Source: Flavobacteriales bacterium UBA1531 (GTDB lineage: Bacteria; Bacteroidota; Bacteroidia; Flavobacteriales_D; Sanyastnellaceae). Taken from it: a DNA stretch of 64,000 nucleotides. The notes beneath the pieces are model-generated. The model worked only from the letters and a program-made list of their open reading frames with translations, was not told the DNA's origin and did no database searches. The stretch lies in the NCBI GenBank assembly GCA_002323795.1, contig DCPZ01000008.1:1-64000 (forward strand). Reading direction: 5' to 3'. Of this stretch, positions 33,651-43,331 are shown one piece after another (the stretch's first letter is position 1; the number at the start of each line of letters is the position of its first letter). The translations under genes and the position numbers were made by a program.

Positions 33651-36233
33651 ATGAGGCGGAGCAGTCGGCAACAAATAAGAAGCAAATGCTACGCAGTGCT
33701 CATGGCATTGAACCTGCTAGGAGCATTGCCAGGGGTTATGGTCGCTCAAGGGGATGCCCCTCAAGCACCTCTCGACCAGCGTAGCTTGGAATCTGAAGTT
33801 GCGTCTGACGACAGTCTTATTCACACGAGGCAACTCAAGCAGCTCAAGGCAGTCGCCTCTGATGGGTTTACGCCGGTTCCTTTTGCAGTGGTTCTAAATA
33901 AAAATACAGGGCAACAAGCATTGACGAATGTCAATGGACAGGCGACCGTTTGGCGGACCATGGCTTCGGACACATTGCTGATTCGAAGCGTTGGTTTTTT
34001 GGACAAACTCATTTTCCCTGGTCAATCCTTGTCCGCGACTGTCCGCCTAGTTGAGGACTTGATTAGTCTACAAACGGCACAAGTCGTGAGCGAGGGTTTG
34101 GTGGATGCGAACAGCGCTTCGCTGTCCACGAAAGCGATGGCAATCCCGAGCATAAAAAGTGAGGTGATTCGTTTGGAGGTTCCACAGACAGCTGCGGAAC
34201 TGCTCTGGTCAACAGGTTCTGTATTGGTCCAGCAAAGTCAGCAAGGAGGGGGGTCTCCTATCATTCGTGGGTTTGAAGCGAATCGAATTTTGCTGGTTGT
34301 AGATGGCGTTCGCATGAACAATGCGATCTATCGCAGCGGCCACATACAAAATGCAATTACCGTGGATCCCAATGTCCTGCAAAGGACAGATGTATTGCTC
34401 GGCCCACACAGTATTTTGTTTGGCAGTGATGCCCTCGGTGGAGTCATTCACTATCATACCCGTACACCAAGATTGGGGACAAATGATGTTCAAGTCAACG
34501 CATCTGGAGCCTACAGATCGCCCAATCAAAGTCAGACTGGGCATGCAGATGTTGAAATTTCAAGGGAGCGCTGGGGAAGCATTACTTCCGTGACGCGCTC
34601 GGAGTATGGTGACTTGCGCATGGGTAAGTGGCGCCATCATGGTGACGCCACGTGGGGATTGGACACCGTTTTTGTAGCACGAGGGGATTCAACGGATGTT
34701 GTGCATATCAACAATAATCCCAATGTTCAGAAAGGTTCGGGTTATTCCCAATGGGATTTTTTGCAGAAAATCAGGATTCGGTTGCCCGAAGCGATGCTCG
34801 ACTTGAACGTTCAAAAAAGCTTGAGTAGCGATATTCCACGCTATGATGTCTCAGCTGAATACGCGGGTGAACAATTGAAATGGGCTGAGTGGAACTACGG
34901 TCCACAGCAACGCACCATGGCCTCCGCGCGCTATACGCGTTCATTGTCACGCTGGAATGTCCAGTGGCAATCGCTGCTGGCTTATCAAAAAGTAGAGGAG
35001 TCTCGTATCAAGCGTCGCTTTGGATCTGATTGGCGCGAGAGTCAAGTAGAGCAAGTATCCGTCTTAAATGGTTTTTCAACTTTTCAAAAGTCTTGGTACA
35101 ACGGTGTGAAGCTTACTGCAGGGGTCAGTGGTTCGTTCGATTCGGTTCGATCAGAAGCATTCCAAACCCTCGCATATCCATCAGATTCACTACCGGAAGA
35201 TGCCGCTAATCAACGATATCCAATGGACACGCGCTATCCAAATGGTGGCAGTAGCATGGGCACCAGTGCTTTGTTTGCAACGGGAGTTTGGGACATCAGT
35301 CAGCATCAAATCGCCGGCGGTATTCGCTGGAGCCGATCACGATTGGACGCGGCATTTGAACCGACATCTTCGTTTGTTCTCCCTTTCGAAAACGTGCACA
35401 TGACGAATGGAGCCGTAACCGGCGGAATATCGGACCGATGGACCAGTCATAACCGGGAGTGGTCAACCAATACTTCTTTTTCAACGGGATTTCGTCATCC
35501 CAATATTGACGATATGGGCAAGGTGCGCGAAAAGGGCGGCTTTGTTCTGGTTCCAAACGATTCTTTGCGGCCTGAATACTTGTACAGTTTGGAGCAGTCT
35601 CTGCAATGGGATTTGGGGGGGAGGCAAGAACTTCTCGTTACAGCTAGCGCGTTCGCTTCACGACTGAACGATGCAATTGTCCCACAAAATGCTTTGCTCG
35701 GAGGCTCAGAGCTGTTTTTCATTGACGGCGATTCTGCTCGTGTTCAGACACATGTCAACGCCAGTCATGCTCACATTGGAGGATTGCGAGCAGAGCTGCA
35801 AGCGAAGCTGACCCCTTCGTGGAATTTGCAAGGAGCTCTGAATTGGACAAGAGGAAATCAATTCATTCCTGACGCCGATACAGGTGAGAAGGCCAAGCGG
35901 CCTATGGCTCATATTCCGCCCATGTTTGGTCGGGTTGCCACTCACTACAAAGGAAGGCGATGGACATTGGAGTGTTACGTGTTGTTCAGTGGTTCTAAGT
36001 CAGCGGAGCGCTTTGGGCCTTATGCCACGGACAACTTGGATTTGATGCTGCCAGATGAAGGGGGCGCGCCTTCTTGGTGGACATTGAATGGTGAATTCAG
36101 TTTTGAATTGCACCCCAAATTGGAATGGCGGTGCGGTGTGCGCAATGTCATGGACATGCATTACCGGGTATTCGCAAGTGGCATCAGTGCGCCGGGTCGT
36201 GGCTTCTATACTTCTTTGCACACTGCATTTTAG
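33651..36233 (+). CDS. TonB-dependent outer-membrane receptor, haem/haemoglobin type
   Basis: Outer-membrane active transporter. The ATG at 33651 gives a twin-basic start (MRRSSRQQ) and a signal peptide ending GVMVAQ; earlier in-frame starts at 33597 (TTG) and 33603 would overlap recO. Domain order: a carboxypeptidase-regulatory-like beta-sandwich (about 55-130), a plug with IIRGFEANRILLVVDGVRMN (about 200-220) and LLGPHSILFGSDALGGVI, then the 22-strand barrel. The barrel motif FRHPNIDDMGKV and PNDSLRPEYLYS resemble receptors of the HmuR/haemoglobin class, which carry FRAP-NPxL. No haem-oxygenase or siderophore gene adjoins it, so the ligand stays an inference. Confidence 0.85.
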   Translation: MRRSSRQQIRSKCYAVLMALNLLGALPGVMVAQGDAPQAPLDQRSLESEVASDDSLIHTRQLKQLKAVASDGFTPVPFAVVLNKNTGQQALTNVNGQATVWRTMASDTLLIRSVGFLDKLIFPGQSLSATVRLVEDLISLQTAQVVSEGLVDANSASLSTKAMAIPSIKSEVIRLEVPQTAAELLWSTGSVLVQQSQQGGGSPIIRGFEANRILLVVDGVRMNNAIYRSGHIQNAITVDPNVLQRTDVLLGPHSILFGSDALGGVIHYHTRTPRLGTNDVQVNASGAYRSPNQSQTGHADVEISRERWGSITSVTRSEYGDLRMGKWRHHGDATWGLDTVFVARGDSTDVVHINNNPNVQKGSGYSQWDFLQKIRIRLPEAMLDLNVQKSLSSDIPRYDVSAEYAGEQLKWAEWNYGPQQRTMASARYTRSLSRWNVQWQSLLAYQKVEESRIKRRFGSDWRESQVEQVSVLNGFSTFQKSWYNGVKLTAGVSGSFDSVRSEAFQTLAYPSDSLPEDAANQRYPMDTRYPNGGSSMGTSALFATGVWDISQHQIAGGIRWSRSRLDAAFEPTSSFVLPFENVHMTNGAVTGGISDRWTSHNREWSTNTSFSTGFRHPNIDDMGKVREKGGFVLVPNDSLRPEYLYSLEQSLQWDLGGRQELLVTASAFASRLNDAIVPQNALLGGSELFFIDGDSARVQTHVNASHAHIGGLRAELQAKLTPSWNLQGALNWTRGNQFIPDADTGEKAKRPMAHIPPMFGRVATHYKGRRWTLECYVLFSGSKSAERFGPYATDNLDLMLPDEGGAPSWWTLNGEFSFELHPKLEWRCGVRNVMDMHYRVFASGISAPGRGFYTSLHTAF

Positions 36234-36263
36234 GCCGGCATCATTTCAGGTTAACTTCGTCAC

Positions 36264-37391
36264 ATGCGATTTGAAGCGATCATCGGGCATGATAAAATTG
36301 GTTCAAAGCTCCGCGCTGGGGTTCAAAATGGACGTGTTGCTCATGCGCAATTGTTTAACGGTCCTGAAGGATCGGGTGCTCTATCGTTGGCATTGGCATA
36401 CGCGCGCTACTTGCATTGTCAAAAACCATCTGAGACAGATGCTTGTGGGACTTGTACTTCTTGCAGACAGTATGATTCACTGCAGCATCCGGACTTGCAT
36501 TGGTCCTTTCCGTTTTTTAAAAAAGACGGTTCGGAGCAATCCACTACACGGCCATTTCAAAATGCCTGGCGGGAACGTGTCCTTGATGATTCCTATTTTG
36601 GATTGGAAGAATGGTTGGGTACGATAGGCGCAGATAAAAAGCAATTATTCATCAGTGTCCAAGAGGCCTTGGAGTTGAATCGTAAATTGGGATTGAAGTC
36701 TTTTCAAGGCGGTTGGAAGGTGTTGATCCTGTGGTTGCCAGAAACCATGCGCGTGGATACAGCGAATAAGATGTTGAAATTGATTGAGGAGCCCACAGAC
36801 AAAACCGTAATGTTGTTTGTCAGTGAACAAGCGAATCAGTTGCTTGCTACGATTCGTTCACGCGTGCAGATGATTCAGGTGCCTCGCCTTTCTGATGAAG
36901 AAGCTGCATTGGGGATGAATGAGCGTTATGGCATTGACTTGGAGCAAGCAAGGCAATGGACACACGTCACCGAAGGCAATGTTGCTGCTGCGATGCGCAT
37001 GCAACATTCGGGGGGATCAGAAATTGATCGGGATTTGTTCATCCATTGGATGCGGTCATGTTATGCACAAGAAACGCCCAAAACAGTTGCCTTGGCGGAT
37101 GATTTTGCCAAGCCTGGGCGGGAGTCCATGAAACGCTTCCTGCTTTACGCTTTGCACATGGTTCGGCAGTGCATTGTAGGCAATTATGGAGCACAAAGTT
37201 TGGTGCGGTTGACTGCTCCCGAGCGTGCGTTTGCAGAAAAATTTGCACCTTTCATTCACCATGGAAATGCCATAGACATACAGCAACTGCTTGAAAATGC
37301 TCACCGTGACATCGCAGGAAATGTAAATGGAAAGTTGGTCTTCCTCGATTTAAGTGCTCGAGTGAGCGTTTTGCTTCGGAAGCCAACCTGA
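36264..37391 (+). CDS. holB: DNA polymerase III delta-prime subunit
   Basis: Clamp-loader subunit. It shows the AAA+ fold start AQLFNGPEGSGALSLAL (a non-canonical P-loop, as usual for delta-prime), the zinc module CGTCTSCRQYDSLQHPDLHW (about 52-71), and MLKLIEEPTDKTVMLF with the sensor region. 375 aa. It is 30 bases after the receptor gene and 20 before ricT; the holB-ricT-gldH order is typical for flavobacteria. Confidence 0.9.
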   Translation: MRFEAIIGHDKIGSKLRAGVQNGRVAHAQLFNGPEGSGALSLALAYARYLHCQKPSETDACGTCTSCRQYDSLQHPDLHWSFPFFKKDGSEQSTTRPFQNAWRERVLDDSYFGLEEWLGTIGADKKQLFISVQEALELNRKLGLKSFQGGWKVLILWLPETMRVDTANKMLKLIEEPTDKTVMLFVSEQANQLLATIRSRVQMIQVPRLSDEEAALGMNERYGIDLEQARQWTHVTEGNVAAAMRMQHSGGSEIDRDLFIHWMRSCYAQETPKTVALADDFAKPGRESMKRFLLYALHMVRQCIVGNYGAQSLVRLTAPERAFAEKFAPFIHHGNAIDIQQLLENAHRDIAGNVNGKLVFLDLSARVSVLLRKPT

Positions 37392-37411
37392 AGGGATGTA
37401 TCTTAGGGGTC

Positions 37412-38707
37412 ATGAGTTGTAGCAATTGCAGAAATGGAACAGACGGCACACCACGGGGGTGCAAGAGCAATGGAAATTGTGGTGTAGGCGGATGTGGTCC
37501 TTTGACTGTATTTGACTGGCTCGAAGGCGTGGCCTTGCCTACGGGACAGACCGCTTTTGACGTGGTAGAAGTGAGGTTTAAGGCCAACCGAAAGGGATTC
37601 TATCGAAGATCTTCTCAACTTGAAATTCAAGTTGGAGACGTCGTGGCAGTGGATGCTGACCACGGATTCGATGTCGGTGTCGTGAGCTTGCGAGGTGAGT
37701 TGGTCAAGGCACAGATGAGTGCAAAGCGCGTGAAGGACGACCATGAAATTCGAAAAGTTTCCCGGAAAGCCACTCAAGAAGACATCGATACGTGGCAGAA
37801 AGCGAGTATGCGAGAAGCGGATACCATCTCAAAATCCCGCAAAATCATCAGAGACCTGGGTTTACAAATGAAATTGGCGGATGTCGAATTTCAGGGCGAC
37901 AATAAAAAAGCGACCTTTTACTACACTGCTGAGGTGCGTGTGGATTTCAGACTATTGGTTCGTGATTTAGCTGCTGCCTTCGGCATTCGTGTTGAGATGC
38001 GGCAAATTGGCGCGCGGCAGGAGGCCGCTCGGGTGGGTGGAATCGGTGTATGTGGTCGGGAGCTTTGTTGTTCCAGTTGGCTCAAAGATTTCCGAAGCGT
38101 GAGTACCTCGGCAGCGCGGTACCAACAAATGTCCTTGAACCCCCAAAAGCTGGCCGGACAATGCGGCAAGCTCAAATGTTGTTTGAATTTTGAGTTGGAT
38201 CAGTATGTTGAGGCTGTAAGTGAATTTCCTTCTCCCAACACAAAAATTAAATTGAAAGAGGGCAGAGCGTTTGTCTTTAAAATGGACATCTTCAAACGTT
38301 TGGTCTACTTGAATGCCCCCGATGGGGTTGGAAACGGACCTGTGGCAGTAAGCCTCGAGGATATGAAGGAGTTGATGGCGATGAACGAGCGTGGGGAGTA
38401 TCCAGCAAATCTTAAGGGCTTTGTGCAAGTTGACGAGCCGGACGAAGTGGATGAAGTTTACTCCAATGTAGTGGGTCAGGACAGTGTGACACGTTTTGAT
38501 GAACGCAAGCGAAGTCGCAAGAAGCGATCGGGTCGTCGGAATCAAGGAAAGAGGCGTCCCAATTCGGATGCTCCGAAGCAGTCGACAGGAGGAGCAAAGG
38601 CTTCTCAGGGAGAGGCCAAGCCGAATGGAGATAAACCGAACCGTAACAAGCGTCGACCAAATAAGCGACGTTCTCCAAAGGCACCAAACTCCGATGCATC
38701 CAGTTAA
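37412..38707 (+). CDS. ricT: RicT (YaaT) / PSP1-domain protein
   Basis: PSP1-domain protein related to RicT, which in Bacillus forms an iron-sulfur complex affecting RNA processing and development. Conserved Cys clusters are seen: CSNCRNGTDGTPRGCKSNGNCG at the N-terminus (positions 3-24), then GVCGRELCCSSWL and CGKLKCCLNFE in the PSP1 core. After about residue 365 comes a long Lys/Arg/Asn-rich, low-complexity tail that may bind RNA. The stop codon directly abuts the gldH ATG. Confidence 0.88.
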   Translation: MSCSNCRNGTDGTPRGCKSNGNCGVGGCGPLTVFDWLEGVALPTGQTAFDVVEVRFKANRKGFYRRSSQLEIQVGDVVAVDADHGFDVGVVSLRGELVKAQMSAKRVKDDHEIRKVSRKATQEDIDTWQKASMREADTISKSRKIIRDLGLQMKLADVEFQGDNKKATFYYTAEVRVDFRLLVRDLAAAFGIRVEMRQIGARQEAARVGGIGVCGRELCCSSWLKDFRSVSTSAARYQQMSLNPQKLAGQCGKLKCCLNFELDQYVEAVSEFPSPNTKIKLKEGRAFVFKMDIFKRLVYLNAPDGVGNGPVAVSLEDMKELMAMNERGEYPANLKGFVQVDEPDEVDEVYSNVVGQDSVTRFDERKRSRKKRSGRRNQGKRRPNSDAPKQSTGGAKASQGEAKPNGDKPNRNKRRPNKRRSPKAPNSDASS

Positions 38708-39229
38708 ATGAGAGCCGTAATAATGGACCTAAACCATGAAGTTCGAGGCTTGCTCACTGCGGGGGGGATTGTAATTTTACTGGGGTTGTTCAGTTGCGAA
38801 TCAGAGGCAGTTTTTGCGGGGTCGAAACCACTTGCCCAAGATATTGGATGGGCTTCAGAGAATATCGCAAAATTCGATTGGCACGTTAGCGATACATTGA
38901 AGAAACATGACTTTTTCATTGACCTTCGGCACAATCAGGAATATCCTTTTACGAATCTGTATCTTTTTGTGGACTACATCTTTCCCAATGGACTCATGCG
39001 CAGGGATACCATTTCATGCGACTTAGCGGATGAAAGAGGGCAGTGGTTTGGCTCTGGTTTTGGGAATCTGATTGAGCATCGCATCGGATTTCGCCAGAGC
39101 ACGGCTTTTCCATTGCTTGGTGATTATACCATTAAAATAACCCATGGGATGAGAGTTGATCCCTTGCCGGGGATGCTGGATGTAGGATTCAGGTTAGAGC
39201 CAACGCCCTCTCAAAAGAAGGCGGGTTAA
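38708..39229 (+). CDS. gldH: Gliding motility lipoprotein GldH
   Basis: Lipoprotein required for gliding in Flavobacterium and found beside ricT across flavobacteria. The signal segment GGIVILLGLFSC ends in the lipidated Cys. The mature part contains WHVSDTLKKHDFFIDLRHNQ, FTNLYLFVDYIFPNG and GDYTIKITHGMR, which fit GldH. The ATG directly follows the ricT stop (TAA-ATG); a second ATG at 38723 is possible. Its last four bases overlap the stop of the convergent rhodanese gene. Other gld genes are not in the window. Confidence 0.82.
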   Translation: MRAVIMDLNHEVRGLLTAGGIVILLGLFSCESEAVFAGSKPLAQDIGWASENIAKFDWHVSDTLKKHDFFIDLRHNQEYPFTNLYLFVDYIFPNGLMRRDTISCDLADERGQWFGSGFGNLIEHRIGFRQSTAFPLLGDYTIKITHGMRVDPLPGMLDVGFRLEPTPSQKKAG

Positions 39230-39681
39230 TCAACTTGGGGCATCACGGGTACGGGCACGTCAAAGTCAAGAGGTTTTTTGTTTTCCAACCACCGCTCCAT
39301 GCCTCCGATGAGGTCAATGATGTGCGGATGTCCAATGATGCGCAGCTCTTCTGTTACCACGCCACTTCTGCCACCGGCTTCGCAATAAACAAGTACGGGT
39401 CGGTCCCACGGGATTTCACTCAAAGAATCCTTGCGGTGGTCCCAATCAAATGAAACGTAACTCGCACCCAACAGGTGGCCAGCAGCCCATTCTTCATCTG
39501 AACGTACGTCTAACAAAATCGCATCGGGATGAGCGGCTTTTAATGAATCCAAAGTCAAAATGGATGTTTCAGTGACTTGTTGTTGGTTTTGAGGGTTGTC
39601 AGCGGGGCTGTCACCGCAGCTAAAGAATGAGAAAGTGGCTATACAAACCACTGCTATTGGACCAGTGAGAGGTGCATTCAT
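39226..39681 (-). CDS. Rhodanese-domain lipoprotein
   Basis: Exported single-domain rhodanese. A lipoprotein signal ends FSFFSC, so it acts outside the cytoplasm, probably in the periplasm. The domain follows (about 45-145): ILLDVRSDEEWAAGHLLGA and active-site loop YCEAGGRS with the catalytic Cys. Such proteins transfer sulfur or sense thiols; the substrate is unknown. 151 aa, ATG 39681. Confidence 0.85.
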   Translation of the reverse strand: MNAPLTGPIAVVCIATFSFFSCGDSPADNPQNQQQVTETSILTLDSLKAAHPDAILLDVRSDEEWAAGHLLGASYVSFDWDHRKDSLSEIPWDRPVLVYCEAGGRSGVVTEELRIIGHPHIIDLIGGMERWLENKKPLDFDVPVPVMPQVD

Positions 39682-39763
39682 GCTACAAAAGTAGGTAGCG
39701 ATGCCCCGTTTCCATCAAGGATTGGGAAAATCGAGTAAATTGCCAATCCAAGAAATTTGAAAC

Positions 39764-41878
39764 ATGTCTGACTTTTCGTTAAAGGCGCGATGCATTTGTG
39801 CATTCTCCTCCTTATATCTACTCTTTTTCATTTTGCCTCAAATGGCAAATGCCCAAACCCAGGACATTCGCTATTGTGGACAATGGAAGATGGAGCAAGC
39901 TTTTTTCAATGCCCATCCTGAGCAAAGATCCATTGCAGAACAGGCCAATGCTCGACTCGAGTGGGAAACTCAAAATTTCACAGACTTCAACCGAGACGAA
40001 CTCATTGTGATTCCGGTCGTATTTCATGTCATTCACTACAATGGGCCTGAGAACATAAGCGATGAACAGGTTTACAGTGGGATTGAGGTAATGAACCGAG
40101 ATTACCGACTCCAAAATCCGGACGCAGATGACATCATCAGCGAATTTGAAGACATAGCTGCGGACACTGAAATTGAGTTTCGATTGGCGCAAATTGATCC
40201 TCAAGGCAACTGTCATACAGGAATCAACCGCATCGTATCACCGCTCACATACGATGGAGGTGGTGAAGTAAAGGATTTGATACAATGGCCTAGAAATAGC
40301 TACTTGAATATTTGGGTGGTGGAGGACGCCAATGGAGCGGCAGGCTACAGCCTATATCCAGGGTCTGTCAATGGTGCTCAAGGCGCAGGGAACGACGGTA
40401 TCGTTGTCGCACATGATTATACGGGCAACATTGGAACCAGTAACAATTATAGATCACGCACGCTTACACACGAGGCGGGGCATTGGATGAATTTGCGGCA
40501 CCTTTGGGGCAACAGCAACAGCCCGGGAGATCCTGACAATTGCGATATGGACGATCAAGTTGCCGATACTCCGCTTTCTAGTGGTTGGACGTCTTGCAAT
40601 CTTGATGGCTCAACCTGCGGCTCGTTGGACAATGTCCAAAATTACATGGAGTACTCCTACTGCGGGCGAATGTTTTCGGACGGGCAACGCACGCGCATGC
40701 GCGCGGCGATGTACAGTGGTACAGCTCAACGCAATCAACTGTGGACACCACAAAACCTTGAGGAAACAGGGGTGAGTTTAGATCCCATATTGTGTGAGGC
40801 GAGGTTTAGCGCGAGCCGTCGAACCATTTGTGTTGGTGATACGATTCAGTTTTTCGACAACAGTTATCACGGCGGGAGTGGTTGGGCCTGGGATTTTGGG
40901 GATGGGAATTCTTCAGATGATGAGGATCCATTGCATTCATTCGATGAACCCGGTATTTATGATGTCACGTTGACCGTGTCAAATGGCACGAATGAAGTTT
41001 CATTAACAGAGGCGGGCTATGTGCAGGTGTTGAACTCCGACGGCATGACGCTTCCATTCACAGAGAACTTTGAAGCAGAAGAACTGGATGAGAATTGGTT
41101 CATGGTCGACGTGTCCAATGATGGGGATGGTTGGGAAATAACTTCTGCTGCGGGGTACACCGGTGATCAAAGCCTTCGGATTCTTAATTGGTCAAATAAC
41201 ACGGAGTTTAACCGAGATCAGCTCGTCTCACAAGCCATTGACATGTCTGAGGCGGAGTTGATTCAAGTAACGTACAAATGGGCGTTCAGCTACAAAGGCA
41301 ACAATGAGGACGAGGATGACACTGATGATCGCTTGAAAGTATATGCTTCTCCCGACTGCGGTGACACTTGGAGCTTGCGCCGGATGCATCGGGGATTCAC
41401 GGATTTACCATCTGCTCCGCCGCATCCATTTCTGTTTACTCCGAACGGACAGGATGAGTGGAATAGCTATGTTTTGGACATCCCGTATTCACAATTTTAC
41501 ACCCAGAATTTTCGATTGATGTTTGAATTTGAAAGTCGCCTTGGCAACAATATTTTCCTAGATGACATCAATATTACGGCATACACAGCAAGCGATTTGC
41601 TTGAGATGGAGTCAGGCGCAGGGGTGGATTTTCAAGTGTACCCCAACCCAGCACGCAACGAGGCAACAGTTTCTTTTTCAACCCGGTTGGTGTACAGCGG
41701 GATGGACATCGAACTCCTTGATCTTACGGGCCGAATTCTATGGTCGCAGCGGCAGTTGAATATTGCACCGGGGCAGCACCTTGTGGAGTTGCCGATAAAT
41801 CAGTGGTCTGCAGGCACCTATATGGTGGCAGTGAACCTTGATGGTCGTCGATTCACAAAGCAGCTTGTGATTCAATGA
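39764..41878 (+). CDS. T9SS-secreted M43 zinc metalloprotease with PKD domain
   Basis: Extracellular protease of the pappalysin/cytophagalysin M43 family. Signal peptide ends ANAQ (residue 30). The zinc site is HEAGHWMNLRH (about 236-246), followed by the Met-turn segment QNYMEYSYCGRMF, as in M43 enzymes. A PKD domain follows (about 350-425, with AWDFGDGNSSDDEDPLHSF), then a jelly-roll-like beta domain (about 430-610). A type-A T9SS sorting domain closes the protein: FQVYPNPARNEATVSF, DLTGRIL and SAGTYMVAV. 704 aa. A weak GAAATTTG promoter box ends four bases before the ATG. Confidence 0.92.
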   Translation: MSDFSLKARCICAFSSLYLLFFILPQMANAQTQDIRYCGQWKMEQAFFNAHPEQRSIAEQANARLEWETQNFTDFNRDELIVIPVVFHVIHYNGPENISDEQVYSGIEVMNRDYRLQNPDADDIISEFEDIAADTEIEFRLAQIDPQGNCHTGINRIVSPLTYDGGGEVKDLIQWPRNSYLNIWVVEDANGAAGYSLYPGSVNGAQGAGNDGIVVAHDYTGNIGTSNNYRSRTLTHEAGHWMNLRHLWGNSNSPGDPDNCDMDDQVADTPLSSGWTSCNLDGSTCGSLDNVQNYMEYSYCGRMFSDGQRTRMRAAMYSGTAQRNQLWTPQNLEETGVSLDPILCEARFSASRRTICVGDTIQFFDNSYHGGSGWAWDFGDGNSSDDEDPLHSFDEPGIYDVTLTVSNGTNEVSLTEAGYVQVLNSDGMTLPFTENFEAEELDENWFMVDVSNDGDGWEITSAAGYTGDQSLRILNWSNNTEFNRDQLVSQAIDMSEAELIQVTYKWAFSYKGNNEDEDDTDDRLKVYASPDCGDTWSLRRMHRGFTDLPSAPPHPFLFTPNGQDEWNSYVLDIPYSQFYTQNFRLMFEFESRLGNNIFLDDINITAYTASDLLEMESGAGVDFQVYPNPARNEATVSFSTRLVYSGMDIELLDLTGRILWSQRQLNIAPGQHLVELPINQWSAGTYMVAVNLDGRRFTKQLVIQ

Positions 41879-41914
41879 TGCGCATTGCAGAAGCGAAGTT
41901 TCTATAGCTAAAAC

Positions 41915-41946
41915 GAAAAAACGGCCGCACACTTGCGGCCGTTTTT
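41915..41946. terminator. Bidirectional intrinsic terminator
   Basis: Perfect 9-bp stem ACGGCCGCA / TGCGGCCGT with loop CACT, flanked by an A run on the left and a T run on the right. It can terminate both the M43 protease gene (plus) and the convergent small secreted protein gene (minus). Confidence 0.85.
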
Positions 41947-41967
41947 CATGGAACTATGGAGAGGTTA

Positions 41968-42393
41968 CTAACTCTTCGATCCCACCAATACTGTTACACA
42001 TCCTTCATGCGTTAGGGCAGAGCGCGTTTCCGGAACGTGCACTTGAACTTGAAGTTGTTGTGTTGTTTCCATGTTGAAATCAACGTGGGACACATCGGGT
42101 TCATTTTTTCGGCTATCGAACAGGCGTTTTCCCTGCGCATCGAAGATTTCGTAGGTCACATCTCCGAGGACTGGATGACTGCAAACAAGCAAGCGGTATT
42201 CTTGTCCGGCGAGGAATGTTAGCATCAACTGTGCTTCGTCACCTGGAATGAGGATTGCACTGTTATAATTGTCATTCTGAATGTAGCCTTCCAACTCGGT
42301 GAGGCAATTCTTTTTGGTAAATGACCTGCACTGAGCGTCTGCTGTTGTTGCAAAGAGCCCGAGGGTCAAAAGGAGGATTATGGTATGCTTCAT
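41968..42393 (-). CDS. Small exported protein, unknown
   Basis: A 141-residue protein with a clear signal peptide from the ATG at 42393 (MKHTIILLLTLGLFATTADAQ); an in-frame start at 42420 would overlap the preceding gene. The mature part has Cys residues at CRSFTKKNC, one near VCSHPV and one near HEGC, and a beta-rich pattern with LLVCSHPVLGDVTYEIFDAQGK that suggests a small sandwich domain. I do not recognise a family. It is 14 bases downstream of the His-rich lipoprotein gene, so both are probably made together. Confidence 0.68.
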   Translation of the reverse strand: MKHTIILLLTLGLFATTADAQCRSFTKKNCLTELEGYIQNDNYNSAILIPGDEAQLMLTFLAGQEYRLLVCSHPVLGDVTYEIFDAQGKRLFDSRKNEPDVSHVDFNMETTQQLQVQVHVPETRSALTHEGCVTVLVGSKS

Positions 42394-42407
42394 CGTACTT
42401 CTTGACT

Positions 42408-43331
42408 TTATTGGATGCAAGCTGTTCGAACGGATTCGACCGCGCTGGCAATGGCTAAAATGGTTGCATCATCTGCGGCAAAGGTTGGACCTCCGCCGAT
42501 TGTAAATGAACCGGATTCTTCTCTGTTTGTAGTGCTTTCATTGTTGGTTGATGCTACTCCGCCATATGCGGCTTCGATGGAGCGCATGGAGGCGAGTAAA
42601 TTTGACAGTGCAGGTGTCTGCTCGTAGCTGCTGCACAAGCCCATCACATCATTCAAAACAAGTTTTTGTTCTGCGATGCGTTGCTTCAATTCGTCTGGCG
42701 CTGCGTCCAAATGGCGGGTTGCTAGGTACATGCCCTCAACCCATCCAGAAGCTACAACCAAACCAGCGAGGTCTTCTTGGCCATTGAATTTCAATCGTTC
42801 ATTCAAATCATAGAATGTTTCGGAAACGATGTCAATGAGGATATCGCGGTCATTTCGATTTTCTTCCACTTCATTCATTACATCTTGGCTCAAGACATCA
42901 CTTACTCCCAAAGCTTGGCTGAGGGATTTAATGGAGGCGAGGTAATCGAGGCTAGCGCTATTTTCTTCGAAAATCGTCGCATAACTGAGGTCAGCTCCGT
43001 AGATGCCCAAGTTGATCGCCTGCTTATCGCTCGTTGTGTATCGGTTGTATTCAGCGGCGGAGTTCAATGCGTCAGCATGGAAATGTGCACCACTGCGTTT
43101 AATGAGTGAAGCGGTTTCCATCGGCGAAGGTGCTGCGTGAAAAATTTTCGTCAACGTATTTTGACGTGTTGTTACGGCCATACCGTCGCTATCCACTTCT
43201 TCTTCTCCATGGCTGTGATTGCCATGGTCGTGACCGGCGTGGTCATCAGAAGTTTCACCACACCCTGTGATGAGAAATAAACCCAGGCCGAAGGCGATGG
43301 GCAATGCTTGAATTCGTTGGTTGATGCGCAT
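42408..43331 (-). CDS. His-rich exported lipoprotein, unknown
   Basis: A 307-residue lipoprotein with signal ending LFLITGC. Directly after the lipidated Cys comes a His/Asp/Glu cluster (DHAGHDHGNHSHGEEE, about 30-45), which looks like a metal-binding tail. The rest is mainly helical and acidic, with the segments INLGIYGADLSYATIFEE and LVVASGWVEGMYLATRH and no known enzyme motif. It resembles conserved Bacteroidota lipoproteins of unknown function. Two short hairpins (43351-43367 and 43390-43406) lie upstream; their role is not clear. It precedes a small secreted protein gene on the same strand. Confidence 0.7.
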   Translation of the reverse strand: MRINQRIQALPIAFGLGLFLITGCGETSDDHAGHDHGNHSHGEEEVDSDGMAVTTRQNTLTKIFHAAPSPMETASLIKRSGAHFHADALNSAAEYNRYTTSDKQAINLGIYGADLSYATIFEENSASLDYLASIKSLSQALGVSDVLSQDVMNEVEENRNDRDILIDIVSETFYDLNERLKFNGQEDLAGLVVASGWVEGMYLATRHLDAAPDELKQRIAEQKLVLNDVMGLCSSYEQTPALSNLLASMRSIEAAYGGVASTNNESTTNREESGSFTIGGGPTFAADDATILAIASAVESVRTACIQ

